DNA of 64,000 nt from Clavaria fumosa (Eukaryota > Basidiomycota > Agaricomycetes > Agaricales > Clavariaceae), in the NCBI GenBank assembly GCA_951802425.1, contig OX637800.1, forward strand, positions 186,001-250,000, in the 5' to 3' direction. The position numbers and the translations under genes were made by a program. The notes under the pieces are model-generated. The model had not been told where the DNA came from. It worked only from the letters and a program-made list of their open reading frames with translations, and searched no databases. Shown in pieces: positions 1 through 10,181 of this stretch. Numbering within the stretch: the first letter of the stretch is position 1; each line of letters starts with the position of its first letter.

Positions 1-399
1 AGGCCTATTCACCATGCTCACCCGCAAGCTGGGCATATGTGGTGTTGAGGTCATTGAGCTGTACGATATCCGAGTCGAGCCCTGGGCAGTCGACCACCTT
101 GCCCTGTGTGGCCTCATCATTTGAAACGATTCATTTCCTCTGGCACAAAGATGCCCATCGCCCAGCCAACTTTGCAACCCCACTGTGGAGAAAGTGTGGT
201 TCGCCAACCAGCTCATCGATGACGCCTGTGCCTCTCAGGTGAGTGAGCGTGCTCCTCCAGCTTCCACTTCTGGTTTGACGCAGTCCTCACTCATCCAAGG
301 CCATCCTCAATGTGGTCTTCAACTGCCCAGAGGTCGAGATCGGCAACACACTTCGCATGTTCCGCACAGAGACCTCAGACATGTCCCCCACTGTACATT
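1..399 (+). pseudogene. Fragment of UCH37/UCHL5-type ubiquitin C-terminal hydrolase
   Basis: The readable peptide matches the start of peptidase C12 enzymes, cysteine proteases that trim ubiquitin at the proteasome. A stretch reading GVEVIELYDI is followed by the catalytic-cysteine motif FANQLIDDACASQ, a 61-nt intron (239-299, GTGAGT...AG), then AILNVVFNCPEVEIGNTL, the usual continuation around the active site. The frame is broken: TGA at 122-124 interrupts the first block, and the blocks lie in different frames, so at least two indels are needed. Similarity stops near 395 and unrelated GC-rich sequence follows; His and Asp of the catalytic triad are absent. The retained intron argues for a DNA-level fragment rather than a retrocopy. 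The left end may continue outside the window. Confidence 0.72.
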
Positions 400-1272
400 C
401 CCATTCCTCACCACCGCACGCGCCGACGTCGTGCGCACTGTGCGTACCGCCGTCGGCGTCCTGAGCCGCTGCGCAGGCGGGGCGGCGCTCCCCGCCCCCG
501 CACGCGCGCGTGTGCGCGATGTGGTGCTGGCGCTGCCACAGCGCTGGTCACGGCCGGCCGGCCTTGGGGAACCGGGAGGTGCAACGCGCAGGAGGGCAGG
601 GAGGCAGGAGCGAGGGGCCGGCTCAGCTGCGCTGGGCCTGGGACTGGCGTCGCCCCCGCCGTCTCCTTCGTTCTTAGCGGCGACGGCGGTGACGTCGTCT
701 CCGTCATCGTCCTCCCCTCCGCCAACGTCGGCCGGTCCAAGCACAGGCGGTCTCCCCCCTCCCAGCACTAGCACTAGTACCAGCGCGCCCCCCGATCCAC
801 CTGCGACGGCGGCGTCCCTTGCGCCGGTGCGGAGTGCGATGCACGCGGCGCGGTGCGTGCTGACGCTCGCGACAGAGAGCCTAGACGTGCTGCGCCCACT
901 GAAAATCTAAAATCTACCACAACTGCGCTACCTTTCTCTCACATTCTGACACTTCCTGCCCGGATAACAGATGAAAGGCCTTGCCATCTTCAACCTCCCT
1001 CGCCCACCCTGCCGACATCCGGAAACATCTACTCCGTCCGCTTGCTCTCTAACAACCCCCTCTCACAACCTGTTACTGTCACTCAAGAAGTTTGAGCATG
1101 TTCTTCAGAGACCGTCAAACTGCTATATATGCCTCATACATACATTTTTTCTCCATGTCCCTCTGTTCAATTAAGGCACATTTGAATTTATGCTCCGATG
1201 GCAACTATTATTACATGATAAAATGGGCACAGATCGAGATTTTTTTAAGCGAGCTTTTCTCTCTGCTCTGTA
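400..1272. other. GC-rich block, then intergenic DNA
   Basis: Positions 400-905 are very GC-rich and open in several frames on both strands, as GC-rich DNA usually is. The longest plus frame (to 910) is Ala/Pro/Ser/Arg-rich without a recognisable domain. 910-1272 is AT-richer and probably holds the promoter of the next gene. I see no supportable gene. Confidence 0.4.
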
Positions 1273-2809
1273 ATGGCACCTGCACTGGCACTCAAGGCAC
1301 TCACACAACTCCATTCACGCAACGTACCAGCCCCAGCTAGGGCTCCGCTGACAACTGAGCAGCGGAATATCAACCGGGTTACTCGGGAAGAGAAACAAGA
1401 CGAGATTGACCTGGCTGTTCAAGCGTGGTTTTCCAGCACAGTTGCGCTGGCAGAGGAACTTGCAACCAAGCATTCAAAGAAGCCAAGGCACTTCCTAGAC
1501 CTATTCTTCCATGGCGGAGCAAAAATGTTAACACAAAGGAGCTCTACAAACTCATGGAATGCTTGGTCCAGTATCACAGCCGAACAAGAGAATGGTGGTA
1601 AGTTGACTACGTCATCTATGGAATCTTTATTAAAACAAGGCATAGACACCGACAGGCGCTCAAACCTGATTGACATCCAGGAGGAACAACATCACGAATA
1701 CCTTGCCCTCACACAGGAGGCCAAAGACAAACTTGTCCACGAGTTTGACTTGGAAAAGGGTCAACGCAAGACGGCTGTCCGTATATCCTCACGAGGGCGT
1801 ATTCAGGATGTATCAAATGCCGCACGAAACATTGAGTTGATTGTAAGTCTTACCGGCAATGTGCTGTGTCTGCCGCTCTTGACATCATCACACAGCTGCA
1901 AGGGCTCAGGGTTCGGGTTGGCATTGAAGGCTTTTTTGTCATTGCTCGAGCATCGAGCGCATTCCATATGGCTCCGCACTGGTACTTTACATCCCCTGAG
2001 CTAGAGGAATATATGGGGATTTCCATCCGGAAACGTTGGAATACGGAAGAGGTTGGGTTAAAGATAGAGGCATTTGCGTTGGCGGGATCTAAAATATCAA
2101 GTAAGTCATTGCTGCCCTTGACAAGACCCTAGCCTGACCCCAGGCATGGAGATATGCTTACCAGGTCAAAGGACAAAGCCGACTATATCAAAGGCTGCAT
2201 ACGAGACAAGATCAATACGATGCTCAGTAAACAACTCAACCTTACCTGGAAAGGTGCTGATTGCTCACTTTTTATCCAGTTGAGATCACCGGGACACCGA
2301 ACGCAGTCATGCAGTATGTCAAATACGAAACCGAGATTGTTCACAAGTACGGTGTGGAACTCACTGGATGGACACATGACACTTGGGCAAACCCGAGCGA
2401 GCTCACCTCCAGTATCCCACCTCTACAGGCTCTCCTTCACGCAATTGAATCGGGCGCATGCAAGTTTGTCAAGCTGAATTCTGAAACCCTACAGGCCCGG
2501 TTGAAAGAGTACCACCAGCAGGTCGCTGATGGCAAGATCTCCCTCCGAAAGAGGAAGCAAAGAAGTGATAAAGGAACCATGAAACGAAGGGCACCTGTGG
2601 TCATTTCAAGCTCTAGCTCATCTGAGGAAGACTCTAGCAGCGGGTCTGCTGAGATGGGCCTGACGAGGAAGCAGCGCATAGGCAATCCGGTTGAAAGGGC
2701 TTCTGTTGGTGGGAAGCAGCCAAAGAGTTCGGTTATGCCACATGGCAGTGGTCATGATGGTGCGCGGCCATCAGTGGGTGGGAAGCGGCCCAAGAGCTCT
2801 ATAACATAG
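1273..2809 (+). CDS. Lineage-expanded agaricomycete hypothetical protein, five exons
   Basis: Exons fit at about 1273-1597, 1646-1842, 1896-2100, 2144-2226 and 2280-2809, with GT-AG introns of 43-53 nt. The peptide resembles a large agaricomycete family of unknown function that often sits near transposons: an N-terminal helical part (VQAWFSSTVALAEELATKH), a middle block (GIEGFFVIARAS, then HWYFTSPELEEYM), a KADYIKGCIRDK segment, and a C-terminal block with VELTGWTHDTWANPSEL and CKFVKLNSETL. The C-terminus is low-complexity: a Ser/Glu patch and two copies of a VGGK(R/Q)PKSS motif, likely disordered and basic. The junction between exons 3 and 4 does not keep frame with the best splice sites, so a one-base frameshift is possible. 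No catalytic motif is visible. Confidence 0.6.
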
Positions 2810-3231
2810 CCTGTGTCCGTTGCTCAGAACGATGAGCTCAAGTTCACACGGTTGACGAAAGGACAATGTGACCAGCTGCCGCATTGGGAAGGCAGTGTGG
2901 GAAGAGGCCCGTGCACAAATGCGGGTTGAACATTACATGAGGGTGGGGTGCTAACAAGTGGATTCATGGAGAGCTATTGAAGGTGATAACGGCGGGTAAG
3001 AGGAAACGCGTATTTGGCCCTTCCTTAGTGGGCATGACCGCATTCGGTCACGCCCACTAAGTAGTGGCCCACTGTGGGAACCCAGGGTGCAGGATGGGCA
3101 ATCCCCACCAGACACACATGATGCTTATACTCCAGCTGACCAAGAAACACATCTCAGTATTGAGCCTTCCACCTAAAGCCACATGTTGCTTACATAAGCG
3201 GTGTCTCTACCAGAATGGTACAACAAAAGTT
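2810..3231. other. Intergenic DNA downstream of the five-exon gene
   Basis: No coding signal is recognisable. The stretch holds the perfect-stem hairpin at 3024-3061, described separately, and leads into a dispersed repeat copy. Confidence 0.4.
3024..3061. repeat. 16-bp palindromic hairpin
   Basis: The left arm CTTAGTGGGCATGACC and right arm GGTCACGCCCACTAAG pair at 15 of 16 positions around the 6-nt loop GCATTC. Architecture and arm ends (CTTAGT...GACC / GGTC...ACTAAG) resemble the hairpin at 13585-13634 inside the KDZ element. It may be a terminus or a tiny fold-back element. Confidence 0.6.
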
Positions 3232-3370
3232 GTGATGAGGTTGCAGGCTTCCACAGACATTTTGAAGCTTAGTTTAAGTGAAACAAAATGATCACAGATT
3301 TAATTTGAGTAAATTGTCTAAGATGGAATTTCTAATTTTCTCCTCAATATTTAAATACAAGTACTGGGGG
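3232..3370 (-). repeat. Dispersed repeat copy, inverted relative to 13083-13270
   Basis: The reverse complement of this stretch aligns with 13083-13230 inside the KDZ element: both run ATTTAAATATTGAGG, then a TTAGAAATT block, AAATCTGTGATCATTTTG and AACTAAGCTTCAAAATG in the same order. It is an AT-rich, non-coding, MITE-like repeat present both outside and inside the large element. Confidence 0.6.
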
Positions 3371-3587
3371 TGTAATATGAATTCATTGAGGTCAAAATTA
3401 AAGATTCTGCCTCAGACAATCTGTTCAAAATAATTCTAGGATTGTTTTATCTTGCTAGAATGAATTGCCAAACTCAATAGACAGACCAGAAAGGTGAAAA
3501 TGATGAGTACAAAACGAAATTGCATATATTGGGTGAGATAAAAATTGTAAAAATATTCTTATTGCTGGGGAATATAGACCACATACA

Positions 3588-3782
3588 TAGGAACAATATC
3601 TCTCACTAAAGCTAAGCTTGAAAGTGGCTGAGGAATGCAGGAAATGGCACACAGATACCTGAATCCATTTAAGGTAACTCCAGATCTTGTTACTATAAAT
3701 GGATGCAGATATCTGTGTGCCATTTCCTGCATTCCTTAGCCACTTTTGAACTTAGTTTTAGTGAGAGATATTGTTCCTAATG
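3588..3782. repeat. Long fold-back hairpin, arms about 85 bp
   Basis: 3588-3677 and 3690-3782 are near-perfect reverse complements with a spacer of only about a dozen bases. Shared blocks include GGAACAATATCTCTCACTAA, GGAATGCAGGAAATGGCACA and ATCCATTTA. The structure is typical of a fold-back MITE. It abuts another copy (about 3783-3905) of the repeat family at 13190-13280, sharing GGGAGGTCACAACATTTAC. Confidence 0.7.
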
Positions 3783-3905
3783 TCTGTGGAAGCCTGCAAC
3801 CTTGTCACAACTTTTGTGTCAGTGATGTAGTGGGAGGTCACAACATTTACAAACAACCCTGTGTTTGGCAGGAATTGCTGGTCCCCAGTGTAAAAGATGT
3901 CTGAA

Positions 3906-5952
3906 ATTACAGTAAAATTAGAAACTTTTGTTCAAGATGAATTTTTTTAAATGTCCTATTTATTGACATATTGTTGTGGTTTAAACAACAAAGACATTTA
4001 TGAAAGTTTCATCTTGAACAGATGATCAAATAGGATTTCCTCCCCAAAATGTGTGTAGAAAAGGCTCTATGAGGCCCACCAGATTTGACACCAGATTTGA
4101 TGCTGCTGGATTTGTGTGCTTATGTGATCAGTGGCTGTGCACCCATCGTTTCCTGCAAGTTTCTGTGGCCTCATTCTAAATTGCAAATACTATGTGCACA
4201 CAAAGTGTGCAATCTAGGTAACAAAGTAAGCCTTCAAAACTTCATATTTGCCTATCTTATCATTTAAATTATTGTTTACTCTACATTTCAGGCCAATTTC
4301 ATCCTTCTGACACACCTATGGACTTGTACTGGACTGTGTGTACCTGGGGGAAGAATTTGTGGCTTTGGGACACCTAGGTAAGCACTATTATACCATTTTC
4401 TAAACCTTTATCCATCTCCCTTGATGAATTGCAGCTGAGCAAAACTATGCCTCTAAAGTATTCAGCATCACAGAGGTCACAGGCACAAAGTGAGCTGCTG
4501 CTTACAAGAGGGAGGTGTAGGACCATCAGAACCTGTCCCTGACAAGCAGTTGGAGGCCCACACCTCTCATAATGTACAAAGTAAGTTGACTGGATGTGTA
4601 TCTCAAAGTGGGTATCCAGGACTCCCATGCTCACATGATGCACAAAGTTGACTGAAGGTGTATGTCAAAGTGGGTGTCATGGATGCCCACATCTTATAAA
4701 GTCAGTTCAGTTGTGAGTTGAGTCAGTGTCAAGGCTTGTATGCATGTGTTTCAAAGTGTGTGGCCCACAGCAATCAACATATGAGACACAATTGCTGAAT
4801 GAAGTCACTTGGGCAGAGACAGGAGAGCAGACAATAATACAAGGGCAATGGTATGCTGGTATAAGGGTGACTATCTGATAGTGCCACAGGGTCACCAGGG
4901 AGCACTTCAGATAGAGGAGGGCTTGAATGGTTGCTGGATAGAATGGAAGAGGAAGGCCCACCATGGGTAGTGGAGACAAAAAGGCATAATAATGTTAGCC
5001 ACCTATGCAAGAAAGACTGATGAAATGTGGAAACAAAATTCCCTGTCCTTGTCCCCAGTCATCTCAGACCTTCAGAGTCTACTGTCAGCAAGTCACTCAA
5101 CCCCTCAATGTAAGTCTCAGTCTATCATGCTCACCTTGCTTGTATGCCCTGCCCCCACTGCCTTGTTGACTGACAATATGTGCATACCATTGGCTGACTA
5201 TTCGCACCTATCATTGGTCAACAATATGGGCATGTTGTTGATTGAGGATTGAGTTTCCTTGATCAATGATATAAACTGAACTAACACTGCCAGTAGTTCT
5301 ATGACATCAATGCACAGCAGGAAACAGGTACCTGTTTGCTCACCTTCTATCCTGATTCCAAGCTGCAAACCTCTCATGGGATTAGAGTGCACACACACTG
5401 AGTTGAGAAGAGACATAATTATTATACAAGCAGGACATCACATATTATGAGATGAGCAAAGGAGAGGTGCACACACTGCTTATCAACAATGCACCTGCAT
5501 GCCCCAGATATGCATGCAACTGAGACATGTAGGGCCTCAGACTTGGCTTAGAAAACAACAAGGAGCTTCAAAATGAGCAAGATCTACAAGTGGTTGCATG
5601 GCATGTGTGCAAAATTCACTTATGGGGTTATGCAAATATGGTATTGTGTGAGAGTGAGCACAGCTACCACATAATGTATAGTTCAACAACTACATTACTG
5701 GCTTGCTCCAGACAAAGCATCCTCCAGGAAGTGCTGTTGAACAAGTTGCAAAAGTTCCAGAACACCCCTGTTGGTGAAGTTGCAGAAGTGTGGATAGCAT
5801 ACATCATATAGACCATTGACTTTGGTTTTCTTCCAATCTGCTGTTAGTTGTTGGAGATTGGAATCCCACATATGGAGGATGGAGGAACATTCTACTAGGA
5901 ACTGGCCATAGTTGGCTTGGTCCAGGCCAAGGGCTGTGATTGTGCACATAGC
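3906..5952. other. Gene-poor stretch left of the KDZ element
   Basis: Only short scattered frames are open and none resembles a known family. About 4570-4690 holds a degenerate tandem duplication of roughly 70 bp (AAAGTGGGT...CCCA repeated twice). No RNA gene or promoter can be supported. Confidence 0.4.
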
Positions 5953-6294
5953 CACATAGTTCAGTCGGATATTCTAGTATACAACGGGATACCGGACACT
6001 GCAAATCCCCTGTATATAACGGGGTACCGGATTCCGCCAGAGATATCTGATTTTCTAGTAATATATGTGGCCGGCGGAGGATATCCTTGCCAGGATAACC
6101 ATGGGTTCAGCGAATTAAATAGGATATTCTTGACCGGATAACCTCAGGTCCAGCAAAATTGGATAGGGTATCCGTGACTGGATTGAATCCAGGCCACCAA
6201 ATTAAATAGGATATCCTTAACTGGATTGAATCCAAGCAACCATAATAAATAGGATATCCATGACTGAAGAAAATCCAGGCCACCAAATTAAATG
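5953..6294 (+). repeat. Left terminal inverted repeat, high-identity outer part
   Basis: This includes a unique cap (5953-6078) and the first divergent 43-bp units. The cap differs from the right cap at three positions only (TCTAG/TCCAG, CCAGAG/CCGGAG, GGCGGA/GGTGGA, each written in the left orientation). The following odd units (one with CCATGGGTTCAGCGAATT, one with CTCAGGTCCAGC, one with GACTGAAGAAAATCC) appear in the same order on the right, which shows shared ends rather than chance satellite similarity. Confidence 0.85.
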
Positions 6295-9200
6295 GAATAT
6301 CCTTGATTGGATTGAATCAGGGATACCATAATAAATAGGATATCCTTGACAGGTTTGAATCCAAGCCAGCAAATTACATAGGATATCCTTGACTGGTTTA
6401 AATCCAAGCCACCAATTTAAATAGGTTATCCTTGACTGGTTTCAATCCAAGGTACCAAATTAAATAGGATATCATATCCTTGACTGGATTGAATCCAAGC
6501 CACCAAATGAAATAGGATATCCATCAATCAATCACATCCAGGCTACCAAATTAAATAGGATATCCTTGATTGGATTGAATCCAGGCAGATATATTAAATA
6601 GGATATCCTTGACTGGTGTGAATCCAAGCCACCAAATTTAATAGGATATCCTTGACAGGTTTGAATCCAAGCCACCACATTAAATAGGATATCCTTGACT
6701 GGTTTGAATCCAAGCCACCAAATTAAATAGGATATCCTTAACTAGTTTGAATCCAAGCCAACAAATTAAATAGGATATCCTTGACAGGTTTGAATCCAAT
6801 CCACCAAATTAAATAGGATATCCTTGACTGGTTTGAATCCAGGCCAACAAATTAAATAGGATATCCTTGACTGGTTTGAATTGAAGCCACCAAATTAAAT
6901 ATGATATCCTTAACTAGTTTGAATCCAAGCCAACAAATTAAATGGGATATCCTTGACTGGTTTGAATCCAATCCACCAAATTAAATAGGATATCCTTGAC
7001 TGGTTTGAATCCAAGCCAACAAATTAAATAGGATATCCTTGACTGGTTTGAATCCAAGCCACCAAATTAAATAGGATATCCTTAACTAGTTTGAATCCAA
7101 GCCAACAAATTAAATGGGATATCCTTGACTGGTTTGAATCCAATCCACCAAATTAAATAGGATATCCTTGACTGGTGTGAATCCAATCCACCAAATTAAA
7201 TAGGATATCCTTGACTGGTTTGAATCCAAGCCACCAAATTAAATAGGATATCCTTAACTAGTTTGAATCCAAGCCAACAAATTAAATGGGATATCCTTGG
7301 CTGGTTTGAATTGAAGCCACCAAATTAAATAGGATATCCTTAACTAGTTTGAATCTAAGCCAACAAATTAAATGGGATATCCTTGACTGGTTTGAATCCA
7401 ATCCACCAAATTAAATAGGATATCCTTGACTGGTTTGAATCCAAGCCACCAAATTAAATAGGATATCCTTAACTAGTTTGAATCCAAGCCAACAAATTAA
7501 ATAGGATATCCTTGACTGGTTTGAATCCAAGCCACCAAATTAAATAGGATATCCTTAACTAGTTTGAATCCAAGCCAACAAATTAAATGGGATATCCTTG
7601 ACTGGTTTGAATCCAATCCACCAAATTAAATAGGATATCCTTGACTGGTGTGAATCCAATCCACCAAATTAAATAGGATATCCTTGACTGGTTTGAATCC
7701 AAGCCACCAAATTAAATAGGATATCCTTAACTAGTTTGAATCCAAGCCAACAAATTAAATAGGATATCCTTGACTGGTTTGAATCCAAGCCACCAAATTA
7801 AATAGGATATCCTTAACTAGTTTGAATCCAAGCCAACAAATTAAATGGGATATCCTTGACTGGTTTGAATCCAATCCACCAAATTAAATAGGATATCCTT
7901 GACTGGTTTGAATGCAGGCCACCAAATTAAATAGGATATCCTTGACTGGTTTGAATGCAGGCCACCAAATTAAATAGGATATCCTTGGCTGGTTTGAATT
8001 GAAGCCACCAAATTAAATAGGATATCCTTAACTAGTTTGAATCTAAGCCAACAAATTAAATGGGATATCCTTGACTGGTTTGAATCCAATCCACCAAAGT
8101 AAATAGGATATCCTTGACTGGTTTGAATCCAAGCCAACAAATTAAATAGGATATCCTTGACTGGTTTGAATCTAGGCCAACAAATTAAATAGGATATCCT
8201 TGACTGGTTTGAATGCAGGCCACCAAATTAAATAGGATATCCTTGGCTGGATTGAATTGAAGCCACCAAATTAAATAGGATATCCTTATCTAGTTTGAAT
8301 CCAAGCCAACAAATTAAATAGGATATCCTTGACTGGTTTGAATCCAAGCCAACAAATTAAATGGGATATCCTTGACTGGTTTGAATCCAAGCCAACAAAT
8401 TAAATGGGATATCCTTGACTGGTTTGAATCCAATCCACCAAATTAAATAGGATATCCTTGACTGGTTTGAATCCAAGCCACCAAATTAAATAGGATATCC
8501 TTAACTAGTTTGAATCCAAGCCAACAAATTAAATGGGATATCCTTGGCTGGTTTGAATTGAAGCCACCAAATTAAATAGGATATCCTTAACTAGTTTGAA
8601 TCCAAGCCAACAAATTAAATGGGATATCCTTGACTGGTTTGAATCCAATCCACCAAATTAAATAGGATATCCTTGACTGGTTTGAATCCAGGCCAACAAA
8701 TTAAATAGGATATCCTTGACTGGTTTGAATGCAGGCCACCAAATTAAATAGGATATCCTTGGCTGGATTGAATTGAAGCCACCAAATTAAATAGGATATC
8801 CTTATCTAGTTTGAATCCAAGCCAACAAATTAAATAGGACATCCTTGACTGGTTTGAATTGAAGCCACCAAATTAAATAGGATATCCTTAACTAGTTTGA
8901 ATCTAAGCCAACAAATTAAATGGGATATCCTTGACTGGTTTGAATCCAATCCACCAAAGTAAATAGGATATCCTTGACTGGTTTGAATCCAAGCCAACAA
9001 ATTAAATAGGATATCCTTGACTGGTTTGAATCTAGGCCAACAAATTAAATAGGATATCCTTGACTGGTTTGAATGCAGGCCACCAAATTAAATAGGATAT
9101 CCTTGGCTGGATTGAATTGAAGCCACCAAATTAAATAGGATATCCTTATCTAGTTTGAATCCAAGCCAACAAATTAAATAGGATATCCTTGACTGGTTTG

Positions 9201-10089
9201 AATCCAAGCCAACAAATTAAATGGGATATCCTTGACTGGTTTGAATCCAAGCCAACAAATTAAATGGGATATCCTTGACTGGTTTGAATCCAATCCACCA
9301 AATTAAATAGGATATCCTTGACTGGTTTGAATCCAAGCCACCAAATTAAATAGGATATCCTTAACTAGTTTGAATCCAAGCCAACAAATTAAATGGGATA
9401 TCCTTGGCTGGTTTGAATTGAAGCCACCAAATTAAATAGGATATCCTTGACTGGTTTGAATCCAAGCCAACAAATTAAATAGGATATCCTTGACTGGTTT
9501 GAATCCAGGCCAACAAATTAAATAGGATATCCTTGACTGGTTTGAATGCAGGCCACCAAATTAAATAGGATATCCTTGGCTGGATTGAATTGAAGCCACC
9601 AAATTAAATAGGATATCCTTATCTAGTTTGAATCCAAGCCAACAAATTAAATAGGATATCCTTGACTGGTTTGAATTGAAGCCACCAAATTAAATAGGAT
9701 ATCCTTAACTAGTTTGAATCCAAGCCAACAAATTAAATGGGATATCCTTGACTGGTTTGAATCCAGGCCACCAAATTAAATAGGATATCCTTGGCTGGTT
9801 TGAATTGAAGCCACCAAATTAAATAGGATATCCTTAACTAGTTTGAATCCAAGCCACCAAATGAAATAGGATATCCTTGACTGGTTTGAATTGAAGCCAC
9901 CAAATTAAATAGGATATCCTTAACTACTTTGAATCCAAGCCAACAAATTAAATGGGATATCCTTGACTGGTTTGAATCCAATCCACCAAATTAAATAGGA
10001 TATCCTTGACTGGTGTGAATCCAGGCCACCAAATTAAATAGGATATCCTTGACTGGTTTGAATCAAGGCCACCACATTACATAGGATAT
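6079..10089 (+). repeat. 43-bp satellite array, left arm (about 93 units)
   Basis: Each unit begins with the palindrome GGATATCC, followed by TTGACTGGTTTGAATCC, a GCCACC or GCCAACA block and AATTAAATA. Units differ at a few fixed positions (CTGG/CTAG, CCACC/CAACA, AATAGG/AATGGG), giving a few subtypes. Higher-order repeats exist: the block around 8041 recurs at 8901, exactly 860 bp (20 units) later. No ORF survives. The array is flanked by the element cap on the left and the 804-aa gene's 3' end on the right. Confidence 0.95.
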
Positions 10090-10181
10090 TTTGCATCTCT
10101 GGCAACTGTCATGTGATTCACTTTATGTACGTGGTTACTGTCCACAATATTTCCATGTACTTCATTGATAAGTAGCATATT

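Noticed and set aside
400..910. Long GC-rich reading frame as a gene
   Set aside because: Comparable frames are open on both strands, the composition is low-complexity and no conserved block appears.
6079..10089. Regularly spaced repeats resembling a CRISPR array
   Set aside because: The repeats are head-to-tail without unique spacers, the unit is 43 bp with no repeat/spacer division, and the genome is fungal.
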